From positions 2,914,001-2,978,000 of the forward strand of contig NZ_MKEQ01000001.1 of assembly GCF_001875655.1 (NCBI RefSeq): a DNA stretch of 64,000 nucleotides, in the 5' to 3' direction. The DNA is from Enterobacter hormaechei ATCC 49162. GTDB lineage: Bacteria; Pseudomonadota; Gammaproteobacteria; Enterobacterales; Enterobacteriaceae. Below the pieces are notes generated by a model, which ran no database searches, had not been told where the DNA came from, and saw nothing but the letters and a program-made list of their open reading frames with translations. A program made the position numbers and the translations under genes. Each line of letters starts with the position of its first letter. Positions within the stretch are counted from its first letter, which is position 1. Shown in pieces: positions 24,332-38,403 of the stretch.

Positions 24332-26161
24332 TTATTCTACGGTAACGGACTTCGCCAGATTTCGCGGCTGGTCAACGTCGGTGCCTTTGATCAGCGCGAC
24401 GTGATAAGCCAGTAGTTGCAGCGGAACGGTGTAGAAGATCGGTGCAATTACCTCTTCCACATGCGGCATCTCGATGATGTGCATGTTGTCGCTGCTGGCG
24501 AAACCGGCATCTTTATCCGCAAAGACGTACAGTACACCGCCACGGGCGCGCACTTCTTCGATGTTAGATTTCAGCTTTTCCAGCAGTTCGTTGTTCGGTG
24601 CCACCACGATAACCGGCATATCCGCGTCGATCAGCGCCAGCGGGCCATGTTTCAGCTCGCCCGCCGCGTAGGCTTCCGCGTGAATGTAAGAGATCTCTTT
24701 CAGCTTCAGCGCGCCTTCCAGCGCAATCGGATACTGATCGCCACGCCCCAGGAACAGGGAGTGATGTTTGTCAGAGAAATCTTCCGCCAGTGCCTCAATG
24801 CGTTTGTCCTGAGACAGCATCTGCTCAATACGGCTCGGCAGTGCCTGAAGGCCATGCACAATGTCATGTTCAACGGAAGCATCCAGACCTTTCAGACGCG
24901 CCAGTTTCGCCACCAGCATCAGCAGAACGGTCAGCTGTGTGGTGAACGCCTTGGTGGAGGCCACGCCGATTTCGGTGCCCGCTTTGGTCATCAGCGCCAG
25001 ATCGGATTCACGTACCAGCGAAGAGCCTGGCACGTTACAGATCGCCAGCGAGCCCAGGTAACCCAGTTCTTTAGACAGACGCAGCGCTGCCAGGGTATCT
25101 GCCGTTTCGCCAGACTGGGACAGGGTAATCATCAGGCTGTTACGACGCACCGCAGATTTGCGATAGCGGAACTCAGAGGCGATTTCCACATCACACGGCA
25201 CGCCTGCCAGGGATTCAAACCAGTAGCGCGAGACCATGCCGGAGTTGTACGAGGTACCGCAGGCCACGATCTGAATATGCTCGACTTTGCCCAGCAGTTC
25301 GTTGGCGTTAGCACCCAGCTCGCTCAGATCCACTTCGCCGTGGCTGATGCGCCCGGTCAGCGTGTTTTTAATGGCGTTTGGCTGCTCGTAGATCTCTTTC
25401 TGCATGTAGTGACGGTAAGCGCCTTTGTCGCCCGCGTCGTATTGCAGGTTTGATTCGATCTCCTGACGCTTAACCTGCTCGCCTTTGGTGTCGAAGACGG
25501 TCACGCTACGACGAGTCACCTCGGCAATGTCTCCCTCTTCCAGGAAGATAAAGCGACGGGTTACTGGCAGGAGTGCCAGCTGGTCGGAAGCGATAAAGTT
25601 TTCACCCATGCCCAGACCAATCACCATCGGGCTACCGGAACGCGCGGCCAGCAAGGTGGACGGATCGCGGGAATCCATGATCACCGTACCGTAAGCACCG
25701 CGCAGCTGAGGGATCGCACGCAGCACCGCATCACGCAGTGTACCGCCCTGTGCCAGCTCCCAGTGCACCAGGTGAGCAATTACTTCGGTGTCGGTTTCAG
25801 AGACGAAGGTATAGCCGCGCGCTTTCAGTTCTTCGCGCAGCGGTTCGTGGTTTTCGATAATGCCGTTATGTACCACCACAATGTGTTCAGACACATGCGG
25901 GTGCGCGTTACCTTCAGACGGTTCGCCGTGGGTCGCCCAGCGGGTGTGCGCAATACCGGTACCACCGTGCAGCGGATGTTCTTCCGCGGCCTGGGCCAGC
26001 ATCTGCACTTTACCGAGACGGCGCAGACGGGTCATATGCCCTTCTGCATCGACAACAGCCAGACCGGCAGAGTCGTAACCACGGTATTCCAGACGACGTA
26101 AACCTTCGAGAAGGATTTCAGCAATATCACGCTGCGCAACTGCGCCAACAATTCCACACAT
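24332..26161 (-). CDS. glmS: Glutamine-fructose-6-phosphate aminotransferase (isomerizing)
   Basis: A 609-residue enzyme making glucosamine-6-phosphate from fructose-6-phosphate and glutamine, the entry step to UDP-GlcNAc for peptidoglycan and LPS. The N-terminal class II glutamine amidotransferase begins MCGIVGAV, with Cys2 as nucleophile, and has HTRWATHG and [10 protein letters not shown]. Two SIS domains follow ([16 protein letters not shown] and SQSGETADT) and the C-terminus ends KSVTVE. It lies downstream of glmU. In E. coli glmS translation is activated by the small RNA GlmZ. Confidence 0.98.
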   Translation of the reverse strand: MCGIVGAVAQRDIAEILLEGLRRLEYRGYDSAGLAVVDAEGHMTRLRRLGKVQMLAQAAEEHPLHGGTGIAHTRWATHGEPSEGNAHPHVSEHIVVVHNGIIENHEPLREELKARGYTFVSETDTEVIAHLVHWELAQGGTLRDAVLRAIPQLRGAYGTVIMDSRDPSTLLAARSGSPMVIGLGMGENFIASDQLALLPVTRRFIFLEEGDIAEVTRRSVTVFDTKGEQVKRQEIESNLQYDAGDKGAYRHYMQKEIYEQPNAIKNTLTGRISHGEVDLSELGANANELLGKVEHIQIVACGTSYNSGMVSRYWFESLAGVPCDVEIASEFRYRKSAVRRNSLMITLSQSGETADTLAALRLSKELGYLGSLAICNVPGSSLVRESDLALMTKAGTEIGVASTKAFTTQLTVLLMLVAKLARLKGLDASVEHDIVHGLQALPSRIEQMLSQDKRIEALAEDFSDKHHSLFLGRGDQYPIALEGALKLKEISYIHAEAYAAGELKHGPLALIDADMPVIVVAPNNELLEKLKSNIEEVRARGGVLYVFADKDAGFASSDNMHIIEMPHVEEVIAPIFYTVPLQLLAYHVALIKGTDVDQPRNLAKSVTVE

Positions 26162-26293
26162 AGTTAGATTTCCTGATTATGGCGTTATGCCATGCGTTGT
26201 CGCTGACCTGTATTTGCCCTTTCCGGGCGCCCCGAGCCTTGTAGAGAGTGGGGTTATTTTTATGGGTACTGCATTTGGGGGGAGGATTATGTT

Positions 26294-26388
26294 ATCCCCT
26301 CACCCCGGCCCTCTCCCCAAAGGGGCGAGGGAGAAAAACACCGCACCCTGACCCTCTCCCCTTTGGGGAGAGGGTCAGGGTGAGGGGC
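26294..26388. repeat. Facing pair of C-rich/G-rich palindromic repeats in the glmU-glmS spacer
   Basis: Two related hairpins lie head to head: CCCCTCACCCCGGCCCTCTCCCC-AAA-GGGGCGAGGG (about 26296-26330) and ACCCTGACCCTCTCCCC-TTT-GGGGAGAGGGTCAGGGT (26345-26381). The second has a perfect 17-bp stem, and TGAGGGGCG follows it. This is a CCCTCACCC-type intergenic repeat common in enterobacteria. It sits inside the processed 3' end of glmU and 5' leader of glmS. Confidence 0.8.
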
Positions 26389-26399
26389 GTATCTTGTTG

Positions 26400-27770
26400 T
26401 TACTTCTTCTTAACCGGGCGTTTCCAGCCCTGCTTGCTGACCTGCGGCACACGGCTTAACACCAGCTCGTTCTCGGCCACATCGCGCGTGACGGTTGTCC
26501 CGGCGGCAATGGTCACGCCGTTGCCTACGGTAACTGGCGCCACCAGCTGGGTGTCGGAGCCTACAAACACGTCATCGCCGATGATGGTTTTAAACTTGTT
26601 GGCACCGTCATAGTTACAGGTGATCGTCCCTGCACCAATGTTTACGTTGTCGCCAATTTCCGCATCGCCCAGATAGGTCAAATGGCCCGCTTTGGAGCCT
26701 TTGCCCAGACGCGCCTTTTTCATTTCGACGAAGTTACCTACGTGAGCACCTTCCAGCAGCTCAGCGCCAGGGCGCAGGCGCGCAAACGGGCCGATAGTAC
26801 ACGCCGCATCAAGACGCGCATCTTCCACCACGCTATACGGGCTGATTTCGCAGTCGTCACCGATAACGCTGTTTTTAATCACACAGCCGGTGCCGATTTT
26901 GACGCGATTGCCCAGCGTGACGTTACCTTCCAGGATAACGTTATTATCAATTTCAACGTCACGCCCGTGGGTCAGCGTACCGCGCAGATCGAAACGCGCC
27001 GGATCGCGCAGCATGACGCCCGCGAGCAACAGTTTTTCTGCCTGCTCGGACTGATAAATGCGCTCAAGGCGGGAAAGCTGGAGACGGTTGTTTACCCCGT
27101 CCGTTTCGCTGATACGCGCCGGGTGAACGGCGGCAATCTCACGCCCTTCCTGGTACGCCATCGCGATAATATCAGTGATGTAATACTCACCCTGCGCGTT
27201 ATTGTTATTAAGCTTAGACAGCCAGCGCTTCATATCCGCACCGTTTGCAATCAGGATGCCGGTGTTGATCTCCTGAATCTGGCGCTGTTCGTCAGTGGCA
27301 TCTTTATGCTCAACAATCCCCGTCACGTTGCCGTTTTCACGGGTAATACGGCCATAGCCGGTTGGATCGTCCAGCACGACGGTTAACAACCCAATACCAC
27401 CCTGCGGTTTGGCTTCACGCAGGCGAGTGAGGGTTTCAACGGAGATCAGCGGGACGTCGCCGTAGAGCATCAGGATATCTTCATCATCAGAGAAGAAGGG
27501 GGCAGCCTGCTGCATTGCATGACCCGTACCCAGCTGTTCTGCCTGAAGCACCCAGTTGAGATTGTCGTCACGCAGCGTTTTTTTCAGCAGATCGCCGCCA
27601 TGTCCATATACCAAATGCACCTGGCTGGCGCCTAATGCAGTAGCTGCATCAATAACATGCTGCACCATTGGCTTTCCTGCCAGCGTGTGAAGCACTTTAG
27701 GCAGATCGGAATACATGCGGGTACCTTTGCCTGCGGCAAGGATCACCACGCTCATCGCACTGTTTAACAT
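26400..27770 (-). CDS. glmU: Bifunctional GlmU: N-acetylglucosamine-1-P uridyltransferase / glucosamine-1-P acetyltransferase
   Basis: A 456-residue enzyme making UDP-GlcNAc in two steps. The N-terminal pyrophosphorylase domain has [28 protein letters not shown] and YGDVPL. After a linker helix comes the left-handed beta-helix acetyltransferase domain of hexapeptide repeats (from about residue 250), with [14 protein letters not shown] and [14 protein letters not shown] prefer ATG 27770 (MLNSAMSVV), as in E. coli and with GGA suitably spaced; ATG 27776 lies too close to it. It is upstream of glmS and downstream of the atp terminator. Confidence 0.97.
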   Translation of the reverse strand: MLNSAMSVVILAAGKGTRMYSDLPKVLHTLAGKPMVQHVIDAATALGASQVHLVYGHGGDLLKKTLRDDNLNWVLQAEQLGTGHAMQQAAPFFSDDEDILMLYGDVPLISVETLTRLREAKPQGGIGLLTVVLDDPTGYGRITRENGNVTGIVEHKDATDEQRQIQEINTGILIANGADMKRWLSKLNNNNAQGEYYITDIIAMAYQEGREIAAVHPARISETDGVNNRLQLSRLERIYQSEQAEKLLLAGVMLRDPARFDLRGTLTHGRDVEIDNNVILEGNVTLGNRVKIGTGCVIKNSVIGDDCEISPYSVVEDARLDAACTIGPFARLRPGAELLEGAHVGNFVEMKKARLGKGSKAGHLTYLGDAEIGDNVNIGAGTITCNYDGANKFKTIIGDDVFVGSDTQLVAPVTVGNGVTIAAGTTVTRDVAENELVLSRVPQVSKQGWKRPVKKK

Positions 27771-27853
27771 ACGCATCCTGACGGTAGTTTGTGTGAGAAG
27801 TAAAAACGTTTGATGCTTAAAATTCTACATCTTTTTCATCATGAATTAAGGCC

Positions 27854-27890
27854 GAAAAAAAAAGCCAGCCTGGGATCCAGACTGGCTTTT
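27854..27890 (-). terminator. Rho-independent terminator of the atp operon
   Basis: On the minus strand AAGCCAGTCTGGATCCCAGGCTGGCTT folds into a stem-loop followed by a run of T. It lies about 20 bases after atpC and closes the ATP synthase operon. The stem is flanked by A and T runs on both sides. Confidence 0.9.
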
Positions 27891-27908
27891 GTGCTTTTCA
27901 AGCCGGTG

Positions 27909-28328
27909 TTACATCGCTTTTTTGGTCAACTCGATAACGCGCAGTTTCGCGATCGCTTTGGCCAGCTCCGCAGACGCCTGAGCGTAATCCACGTCACCAT
28001 GAGAGCTGCTAATGTGCTCTTCAGCCTTACGCTTCGATTCCAGGGCTCGCGCTTCGTCGAGATCCTGGCCACGAATAGCGGTATCGGCCAGAACGGTCAC
28101 ACTGCCAGGCTGCACTTCAAGAATGCCGCCGGACAGATAGATAAACTCTTCATGACCGAACTGTTTAACGATGCGGATCATACCAGGCTTAATGGCGGTG
28201 AGCAGCGGTGCGTGACCCGGGAAAATACCCAGTTCACCTTCACTACCCGTTACCTGGATTTTCTCGACCAGACCAGAGAACATTTGTTGCTCTGCGCTGA
28301 CGACGTCCAGGTGGTAAGTCATTGCCAT
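27909..28328 (-). CDS. atpC: ATP synthase F1 subunit epsilon
   Basis: A 139-residue subunit. The N-terminal beta-sandwich ([38 protein letters not shown]) contacts gamma and the c ring. The C-terminal two-helix arm can insert into F1 and inhibit ATP hydrolysis. It is the last atp gene, 20 bases after atpD. Confidence 0.98.
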   Translation of the reverse strand: MAMTYHLDVVSAEQQMFSGLVEKIQVTGSEGELGIFPGHAPLLTAIKPGMIRIVKQFGHEEFIYLSGGILEVQPGSVTVLADTAIRGQDLDEARALESKRKAEEHISSSHGDVDYAQASAELAKAIAKLRVIELTKKAM

Positions 28329-28348
28329 ATCACCCTCCGATTAAGGCG

Positions 28349-30626
<2,278 letters not shown>

Positions 30627-30677
30627 GAGCTTCTCCTCAATGCCAGACGGCTTGTCCTGAGACAAGCCGCCGGACGA

Positions 30678-32219
30678 TTACCAGGATTGGGTTGCTTTGA
30701 AGGAATCGAGGATAGCTTTCAGCTTGCCTTCGATTTCGTCGTTATAGCCACCGGTCTGGTTGATCTCTTGCATCAGCGGAGCGTGATCACGGTCGACGTA
30801 AGCCAGCAGAGCGGCTTCGAAGCTACCGATTTTCGCCAGTTCCACATCTTCGAGGTAACCGCGTTCAGCCGCGAACAGCACCAGGCCCTGCTGAGCAACA
30901 GACATTGGCGCGTACTGTTTCTGCTTCAGCAGCTCGGTCACTTTCTGACCGTGGCTCAGCTGTTTACGGGTTGCTTCGTCCAGATCGGATGCGAACTGAG
31001 AGAACGCAGCTAGTTCACGATACTGTGCCAGCGCGGTACGGATACCACCGGACAGTTTCTTGATGATCTTGGTCTGAGCAGCACCACCCACACGGGATAC
31101 GGAGATACCCGGGTTAACCGCCGGACGAATACCGGAGTTAAACAGGTTGGTTTCCAGGAAGATCTGACCATCGGTAATGGAGATTACGTTGGTCGGAACG
31201 AACGCAGAAACGTCACCCGCCTGGGTTTCAATGATCGGCAGAGCGGTCAGAGAACCTGTTTTACCCTTCACTTCACCTTTGGTGAAGTTCTCGACGTATT
31301 CCGCGTTAACGCGGGAAGCACGCTCCAGCAGACGAGAGTGGAGGTAGAATACGTCGCCCGGGAATGCTTCACGTCCTGGTGGACGACGGAGCAGCAGGGA
31401 AACCTGACGATAAGCAACAGCCTGTTTAGACAGGTCATCGTATACGATCAGCGCATCTTCACCGCGGTCACGGAAGTATTCGCCCATTGCGCAACCGGCG
31501 TATGGCGCCAGGTATTGCAGTGCAGCAGATTCAGACGCGGTTGCTACCACAACGATGGTGTTAGACAGTGCGCCGTGCTCTTCCAGTTTACGAACCACGT
31601 TGGAAATGGTGGACGCTTTCTGGCCGATAGCCACGTACACACATTTGATGCCGGAATCACGCTGGTTGATGATGGCGTCGATTGCCATCGCGGTTTTACC
31701 GGTCTGACGGTCACCGATGATCAGTTCACGCTGACCACGACCGATTGGGATCATGGCGTCAACGGACTTATAACCCGTCTGCACTGGCTGATCAACGGAC
31801 TGACGGTCGATAACGCCTGGTGCGATAACTTCGATTGGGGAGAAGCCATCGTGCTCAACCGGACCTTTACCGTCGATTGGCGCACCCAGGGTGTTAACAA
31901 CGCGACCCAGCAGGCCACGGCCAACCGGCACTTCCAGAATACGACCCGTACACTTAACCTTCATGCCTTCGGCGAGGTCAGCGTATGGACCCATCACAAC
32001 GGCACCCACGGAGTCGCGCTCCAGGTTCAGTGCGATAGCGTAACGGTTACCCGGCAGGGAAATCATCTCACCCTGCATACAATCGGCCAGGCCGTGGATG
32101 CGGATAACACCGTCACTTACAGAAACAATAGTACCTTCGTTGTGAGCTTCACTCACAACACTGAACTGAGCAATGCGCTGCTTGATCAGTTCGCTGATTT
32201 CGGTGGAATTCAGTTGCAT
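30678..32219 (-). CDS. atpA: ATP synthase F1 subunit alpha
   Basis: The 513-residue non-catalytic nucleotide-binding subunit. The P loop is GDRQTGKT (about 169-176) and the conserved Arg lies in the region [17 protein letters not shown]. It opens [19 protein letters not shown] as in E. coli. Confidence 0.99.
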   Translation of the reverse strand: MQLNSTEISELIKQRIAQFSVVSEAHNEGTIVSVSDGVIRIHGLADCMQGEMISLPGNRYAIALNLERDSVGAVVMGPYADLAEGMKVKCTGRILEVPVGRGLLGRVVNTLGAPIDGKGPVEHDGFSPIEVIAPGVIDRQSVDQPVQTGYKSVDAMIPIGRGQRELIIGDRQTGKTAMAIDAIINQRDSGIKCVYVAIGQKASTISNVVRKLEEHGALSNTIVVVATASESAALQYLAPYAGCAMGEYFRDRGEDALIVYDDLSKQAVAYRQVSLLLRRPPGREAFPGDVFYLHSRLLERASRVNAEYVENFTKGEVKGKTGSLTALPIIETQAGDVSAFVPTNVISITDGQIFLETNLFNSGIRPAVNPGISVSRVGGAAQTKIIKKLSGGIRTALAQYRELAAFSQFASDLDEATRKQLSHGQKVTELLKQKQYAPMSVAQQGLVLFAAERGYLEDVELAKIGSFEAALLAYVDRDHAPLMQEINQTGGYNDEIEGKLKAILDSFKATQSW

Positions 32220-32231
32220 GCTCCAGTCCCC

Positions 32232-32765
32232 TTAAGACTGCAAGACGTCTGCAAGGCGCTCAAGACGGCCGCGTACGCTGCCATCAATGACCATATCACC
32301 CGAGCGGATGATTACGCCTGCCATTACAGACTTATCGATTTTGCAATTCAGCTTAACTTTGCGTGACAGACGTTTTTCCATCGCGGCGGTGATTTTCGCA
32401 AGCTGTTCGTCACTCAGTTCAGTCGCGGAAGTCACTTCGACTTCGGCAGTGGCTTCACTGAGGGCACGTAAGTGCTCAAACTGCTCGAGAACATCCGGGA
32501 GCACACGGAGACGACCATTTTCTGCCATCACCTTAATCAGGTTCTGGCCGTTGGCATCCAGTTGCTCTCCGCACACGGCGATAAACGACGCGGCGAGGGT
32601 TTCAGGCGCTAACGCACCGGAAAGCAACTCAGCCATTTGTTCGTTTTTCGTCACTTCAGCGGCAAACGCCAGCATGTTCTGCCAGCGATCGACATTTTGG
32701 TGTTCGACAGCAAAGTCAAAAGCTGCTTTGGCGTAGGGGCGAGCTACCGTAACAAATTCAGACAT
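32232..32765 (-). CDS. atpH: ATP synthase F1 subunit delta
   Basis: The 177-residue stator subunit (OSCP type). It caps the alpha3beta3 hexamer and binds the C-terminus of the b subunits. The N-terminal helical bundle [19 protein letters not shown] and the C-terminal signature [22 protein letters not shown] are visible. It lies 14 bases after atpF. Confidence 0.98.
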   Translation of the reverse strand: MSEFVTVARPYAKAAFDFAVEHQNVDRWQNMLAFAAEVTKNEQMAELLSGALAPETLAASFIAVCGEQLDANGQNLIKVMAENGRLRVLPDVLEQFEHLRALSEATAEVEVTSATELSDEQLAKITAAMEKRLSRKVKLNCKIDKSVMAGVIIRSGDMVIDGSVRGRLERLADVLQS

Positions 32766-32779
32766 CAGCCCCTCCCTCC

Positions 32780-33250
32780 TTACAGTTCAGCGACAAGTTT
32801 GTCCACGATGTCGCTGTTAGCAGCTTCATCCACGGAACGTTCGATGATCTTCTCGGCGCCAGCAACAGCCAGAATCGCAACCTGCTTACGCAGTTCTTCA
32901 CGAGCACGTTTACGCTCAGCTTCAATTTCAGCCTGAGCCTGTGTCACGATCTTAGTACGTTCCTGTTCTGCTTCAGCTTTGGCTTCGTCCAGGATCTGAG
33001 AACGGCGTTTGTTAGCCTGTTCAATGATTACCTGAGCTTCAGCTTTCGCTTTTTTCAGCTGGTCTGTCGCGTTGGCCTGTGCAAGGTCCAAATCTTTCTT
33101 AGCGCGTTCTGCGGAAGCCAGACCGTCAGCAATTTCTTTCTGACGTTTTTCGATGGCAGCCATTAAAGGCGGCCATACATACTTCATGCAGAACCAGACA
33201 AAGAGAATAAACGCGATGGCCTGGCCGAGGATTGTTGCGTTCATGTTCAC
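32780..33250 (-). CDS. atpF: ATP synthase F0 subunit b
   Basis: The 156-residue peripheral stalk. It has one N-terminal membrane anchor ([20 protein letters not shown]) and a long charged coiled coil that dimerises. I chose GTG at 33250, which is the E. coli start type and position. An ATG at 33244 gives a two-residue shorter protein. Confidence 0.97.
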   Translation of the reverse strand: MNMNATILGQAIAFILFVWFCMKYVWPPLMAAIEKRQKEIADGLASAERAKKDLDLAQANATDQLKKAKAEAQVIIEQANKRRSQILDEAKAEAEQERTKIVTQAQAEIEAERKRAREELRKQVAILAVAGAEKIIERSVDEAANSDIVDKLVAEL

Positions 33251-33266
33251 AGCACAATACCTCTTA

Positions 33267-33556
<290 letters not shown>

Positions 33557-33587
33557 TCAATTAAAACGTAGTAGTGTTGGTAAAAAA

Positions 33588-34792
<1,205 letters not shown>

Positions 34793-34882
34793 CACGTTTT
34801 TACTCCTGCTCCCTTCGAGGTATGCCGCGTGTCGTATAAAACGTCCTTTAAGGCTCAGAGTCAAGCATCAAAAAGCGGTCAA

Positions 34883-34910
34883 ATTATACGGTGCGTACCC
34901 GTGATTTCAA
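34883..34910 (-). promoter_or_regulatory. atp operon promoter
   Basis: On the minus strand, TTGAAA (34910-34905) and a perfect TATAAT (34888-34883) separated by 16 bases. It is nearly identical to the E. coli atp promoter and lies about 90 bases upstream of atpI. Confidence 0.88.
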
Positions 34911-35408
34911 ACATTAAGTAGCGAAAAGGTGAATAAATGTTTAAATATTTTTCCCCAGCGCTATTTTTCAACTTTTGACCAAAGCGTTGACCTTCAGGCG
35001 AAACTGCAAACAGCGCGAAAACGTTGGCGATAAAGCGTGCACGAGATCACAAAATGCATATTTGCGATAAAGTTGTATTTATCAAAGACGTAAAACGTTT
35101 TATTTCATCTTCATGAATTTAAAGCCAAAAAATCGCAACTATTTTTAAAACAGCCCTGTATACAACAAAAACCTTTTATTGACATTCTTAATAAATATTT
35201 AACATTGCATTCTGGTTGCTTCAGCCCACTTTTAGCAGGCTGATATTTTCATTGTTGATTATCTTCATGGTGAATGAATCACCTCAGGTTAACCGCAAGA
35301 AAATCCATGGTAACAACAAGGTTAAATTTACAACGGCCAAATCAGCGTGGATGTGCTGCTTTTTAACACGATCAGAACAGCACAAATTCCACATTTTTTA
35401 TTAGTTTT
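34911..35408. other. AT-rich spacer between rsmG and atpI
   Basis: A roughly 500-base, very AT-rich spacer with no convincing gene. It includes a possible plus-strand -35 (TTGACA, 35179-35184) with only weak -10 candidates, and several A/T tracts that could bend or bind H-NS or IHF. A 62-codon frame at 35216-35404 lacks an ATG start and a clear ribosome site. E. coli has a similarly long spacer here. Confidence 0.5.
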
Positions 35409-36032
35409 TTAAAAAGAGTTTGGCTTAATTATCACCAGATGTCGCTCACCCTCGAGCTGAGGGATCTGGAGTTTCTCAATGGATTCGACAGCAAAACCGT
35501 CGGGAAGCTGCTCGATTTCGTCTCCCGGAAGTTGCCCTTTCAGCGCATAAAACCTTCCCTTCTCTGCTGGCAGGTGTTTGCACCAGCTCACCATGTCATT
35601 GAGTGAGGCAAACGCGCGGCTAATCACGCCATCAAACGGTGGCTCTGCCGGGAACTCCTCTACCCTGCTCTGCACGGGCGTGATGTTTTCCAGCTTCAGC
35701 TCATGCTGAACCTGGCGTAAAAAGCGTACACGCTTGCCCAGGCTGTCCAGCAGGGTGAAATGACTCTCTGGTCGTACAATAGACAACGGAACGCCCGGCA
35801 AGCCCGGGCCAGTGCCCACGTCGATAAACCGTTCACCGTTCAGATACGGTGCGACCACGATGCTATCGAGAATATGGCGTACCAGCATCTCGTTGGGGTC
35901 GCGCACAGACGTCAGGTTGTACGCTTTATTCCATTTGTTCAGCATATCGACATAGGCCACCAGCTGGTTTTTCTGGTGATCGGTGAGCGAAATACCTGCC
36001 TGATCCAGCAGACGAGAGAGTTTATTGAGCAC
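35409..36032 (-). CDS. rsmG: 16S rRNA (guanine(527)-N7)-methyltransferase RsmG
   Basis: A 207-residue SAM-dependent methyltransferase (formerly GidB) that makes m7G527 in 16S rRNA; loss gives low-level streptomycin resistance. The SAM-binding motif [17 protein letters not shown] and [10 protein letters not shown] are visible. The start is GTG at 36032, as in E. coli. It follows mnmG after a REP-containing gap. Confidence 0.97.
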   Translation of the reverse strand: MLNKLSRLLDQAGISLTDHQKNQLVAYVDMLNKWNKAYNLTSVRDPNEMLVRHILDSIVVAPYLNGERFIDVGTGPGLPGVPLSIVRPESHFTLLDSLGKRVRFLRQVQHELKLENITPVQSRVEEFPAEPPFDGVISRAFASLNDMVSWCKHLPAEKGRFYALKGQLPGDEIEQLPDGFAVESIEKLQIPQLEGERHLVIIKPNSF

Positions 36033-36057
36033 GGTGAATACCTGTTGAGAAACTTAA

Positions 36058-36127
36058 GTGGCGGGTGGCGCTTCGCTAACCCGCCCTAGGGGTTCAGTAG
36101 GCCCGGTAAGCGCAGCGCCACCGGGCA
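36058..36127. repeat. Two REP-type palindromes between mnmG and rsmG
   Basis: GGCGGGTGGCGC...CTAACCCGCC (about 36060-36085) and GGCCCGGTAAGCGCAGCGCCACCGGGC (about 36099-36126) form a REP pair inside the mnmG-rsmG transcription unit. Confidence 0.8.
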
Positions 36128-36139
36128 ATTTTCAGAGTA

Positions 36140-38029
36140 TTACGCGCTGCGGCGCAGCATACCCTGCTTTTTCAGCCACACCAGCAGAATCGAAATCGCG
36201 GCAGGTGTGACGCCGGAGATACGTGAGGCCTGGCCAATCGACACAGGTTTGTGATCGTTCAGCTTAGCGATCACTTCGTTGGAAAGGCCCGTCACCTGAC
36301 GATAGTCCAGCATTTCCGGCAGTAGCGTATTTTCGTTGCGCTGCTGTTTTTCGATCTCATCCTGCTGACGCGCAATATAACCTTCGTATTTCACCTGAAT
36401 TTCGACCTGCTCAGCCGCTTCCGCGTCTTCAAGGCCCGGTGCGAACGCGGTCAGTTTGACCAGATTCTCGTAGGTGACTTCAGGACGGCGCAGCAGATCT
36501 TCGCCACTGGCTTCGCGCGAAAGCGGTGCTGTTAAGTGAGCGTTCACTTCAGCAGCAGTATCCGCCTGCGGGTTCACCCAGGTGGTTTTCAGGCGCTGAC
36601 GTTCCTGTTCGATACGCTCCAGCTTCTCGTTGAAGCGCGCCCAACGGTCGTCATCCACCAGACCCAGCTCGCGACCGATTTCGGTCAGACGCAGATCAGC
36701 GTTGTCTTCGCGCAGCATCAGTCGATATTCCGCACGAGAAGTAAACATGCGGTACGGTTCTTTGGTCCCCAGCGTGCAGAGATCGTCGACCAGAACGCCC
36801 AGGTAAGCCTGAGAACGCGCCGGTGCCCAGCCCTCTTTCTCGGCAGAGAAGCGAGCGGCATTCAGACCGGCAAGCAGACCCTGCGCTGCGGCTTCTTCGT
36901 ACCCGGTGGTGCCGTTAATCTGGCCTGCGAAGAACAGACCCTGGATGAATTTACTTTCCAGCGTCGGCTTCAGGTCACGCGGATCGAAGAAATCGTACTC
37001 AATAGCGTAGCCAGGACGAACGATCTTCGCGTTTTCCATCCCCTGCATTGAACGCACAATCTGCATCTGCACGTCGAACGGCAGGCTGGTGGAGATGCCG
37101 TTCGGGTAAATTTCGTTAGAGGTCAGCCCTTCCGGTTCGAGGAAGATCTGGTGCTGGTTACGATCGGCAAAGCGCATGACTTTGTCTTCGATCGACGGGC
37201 AGTAGCGCGGGCCGATCCCTTCGATCACGCCAGCATACATTGGGCTGCGATCGAGGTTATTGCGGATCACGTCATGGGTTTTTTCATTGGTATGCGTGAT
37301 GTAGCACGGCACCTGCTGCGGATGTTGCGCCGCATTGCCCATGAACGAGAACACCGGCATCGGGTTATCGCCATGCTGCTGTGCCAGTACGCTGAAATCA
37401 ATGGTGCGCGCATCAATACGCGGTGGAGTACCGGTTTTCAGGCGGCTTACGCGCAGCGGCAACTCACGCAGACGGCGGGACAGCGGAATCGACGGCGGAT
37501 CGCCAGCACGGCCACCGCTGTAGTTGTCCAGACCAATATGGATCTTACCGTCCAGGAATGTCCCGACGGTCAGCACCACCGCTTTTGCACGGAACTTCAG
37601 ACCCATCTGGGTCACGGCGCCGACAACACGATCGTTCTCCACGATAAGATCTTCAACTGCCTGCTGGAAGATCATCAGGTTCGGCTGGTTCTCCAGCGCA
37701 GTGCGTACAGCCTGGCGGTACAGCACGCGGTCTGCCTGTGCACGGGTGGCGCGAACAGCCGGGCCTTTACTCGCGTTTAGTATCCTAAACTGAATACCGG
37801 CATGATCGATCGCTTTCGCCATCAGGCCGCCAAGTGCATCCACTTCTTTTACCAGGTGTCCTTTCCCAATGCCGCCAATCGCCGGATTACAGGACATTTG
37901 TCCCAGCGTGTCGATATTGTGTGTCAAAAGCAGGGTCTGCTGACCCATTCGCGCTGCGGCCATTGCGGCCTCAGTGCCTGCGTGACCCCCGCCAATGATG
38001 ATGACGTCAAAAGGATCCTGATAAAACAT
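36140..38029 (-). CDS. mnmG: tRNA uridine-5-carboxymethylaminomethyl(34) synthesis enzyme MnmG
   Basis: A 629-residue FAD enzyme (formerly GidA), partner of MnmE in U34 modification. The N-terminal Rossmann motif [34 protein letters not shown], the Cys-containing [18 protein letters not shown] and the C-terminal helical domain all match E. coli. It is the first gene left of oriC, and its leftward transcription is known in E. coli to influence origin opening. Confidence 0.98.
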   Translation of the reverse strand: MFYQDPFDVIIIGGGHAGTEAAMAAARMGQQTLLLTHNIDTLGQMSCNPAIGGIGKGHLVKEVDALGGLMAKAIDHAGIQFRILNASKGPAVRATRAQADRVLYRQAVRTALENQPNLMIFQQAVEDLIVENDRVVGAVTQMGLKFRAKAVVLTVGTFLDGKIHIGLDNYSGGRAGDPPSIPLSRRLRELPLRVSRLKTGTPPRIDARTIDFSVLAQQHGDNPMPVFSFMGNAAQHPQQVPCYITHTNEKTHDVIRNNLDRSPMYAGVIEGIGPRYCPSIEDKVMRFADRNQHQIFLEPEGLTSNEIYPNGISTSLPFDVQMQIVRSMQGMENAKIVRPGYAIEYDFFDPRDLKPTLESKFIQGLFFAGQINGTTGYEEAAAQGLLAGLNAARFSAEKEGWAPARSQAYLGVLVDDLCTLGTKEPYRMFTSRAEYRLMLREDNADLRLTEIGRELGLVDDDRWARFNEKLERIEQERQRLKTTWVNPQADTAAEVNAHLTAPLSREASGEDLLRRPEVTYENLVKLTAFAPGLEDAEAAEQVEIQVKYEGYIARQQDEIEKQQRNENTLLPEMLDYRQVTGLSNEVIAKLNDHKPVSIGQASRISGVTPAAISILLVWLKKQGMLRRSA

Positions 38030-38083
38030 GGTGGTCTGCCTCGCGTAAAGCGGTATGAAAATGGATTGAAGCCCGGGCCGTGG

Positions 38084-38112
38084 ATTCTACTCAACTTTAG
38101 TCTTTCGAGAAA
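38084..38112 (-). promoter_or_regulatory. Possible mnmG (gidA) promoter
   Basis: On the minus strand, TAGAAT (38089-38084) is a plausible -10 about 55 bases from mnmG. A weak -35 (TTTCTC, 38112-38107) lies 17 bases upstream, within the small palindrome CTTTCGAGAAAG. The placement matches the E. coli gidA promoter left of the origin. Confidence 0.5.
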
Positions 38113-38141
38113 GCATTGGGATCCTGGGCTATTAAAAAGAA

Positions 38142-38185
38142 GATCTTTTTATTTAGAGATCTGTTCTATTGTGATCTCTTATTAG
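38142..38185 (+). promoter_or_regulatory. oriC DNA-unwinding element, three 13-mers
   Basis: GATCTTTTTATTT (38142-38154), GATCTGTTCTATT (38158-38170) and GATCTCTTATTAG (38173-38185). All start with GATC and are AT-rich. The second and third match E. coli exactly by memory; the first differs by one base. Confidence 0.93.
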
Positions 38186-38198
38186 GATCGCAGACCTT

Positions 38199-38207
38199 TG
38201 TGGATAA
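38199..38207 (-). promoter_or_regulatory. DnaA box R1
   Basis: TGTGGATAA, the perfect consensus on the minus strand, next to the unwinding element. Confidence 0.93.
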
Positions 38208-38304
38208 GTCCGATCCCATAAATAAGATCATGCAGTTAGGAAGGATCGTTTGCTGTGAATGATCGGTGATCCTGGACCGTATAAGCTGGGATCAGATCGC
38301 CCCT

Positions 38305-38313
38305 TTATCCACA
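38305..38313 (+). promoter_or_regulatory. DnaA box R2 (perfect consensus)
   Basis: TTATCCACA. E. coli R2 is TTATACACA, so this origin carries one more consensus box. Confidence 0.9.
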
Positions 38314-38339
38314 GGTCAAAAACTAAGTCAACGTTATTC

Positions 38340-38348
38340 TTTGGATAA
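38340..38348 (-). promoter_or_regulatory. DnaA box R3
   Basis: TTTGGATAA on the plus strand, a weak non-consensus box identical to E. coli R3. Confidence 0.8.
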
Positions 38349-38378
38349 CTACGGCTTAATACGAGCTTTTAACCAGAG

Positions 38379-38387
38379 TTATCCACA
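38379..38387 (+). promoter_or_regulatory. DnaA box R4
   Basis: TTATCCACA, perfect consensus, at the mioC-side end of oriC. Confidence 0.93.
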
Positions 38388-38403
38388 TCTGATCGCACGA
38401 TCT

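Larger units (their letters stand above)
38119..38395. other. oriC: Chromosomal replication origin oriC
   Basis: A 277-base region aligning by eye with E. coli oriC from GGATCCTGGG to past box R4. It has three 13-mer-type AT-rich repeats, four DnaA boxes in the R1-R4 order and orientation, and about a dozen GATC sites for Dam/SeqA control. It lies between mnmG and mioC as in E. coli. The conserved middle stretch GTGAATGATCGGTGATCCTG is intact. Bidirectional forks start here. Confidence 0.97.

Noticed and set aside
24416..25453. A 345-codon frame antisense to glmS
   Set aside because: It lies wholly within glmS and is unrelated to known proteins.
35216..35404. A 62-codon frame in the rsmG-atpI spacer
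   Set aside because: No ATG, no ribosome site and no conservation that I recall; it is probably chance in an AT-rich spacer.
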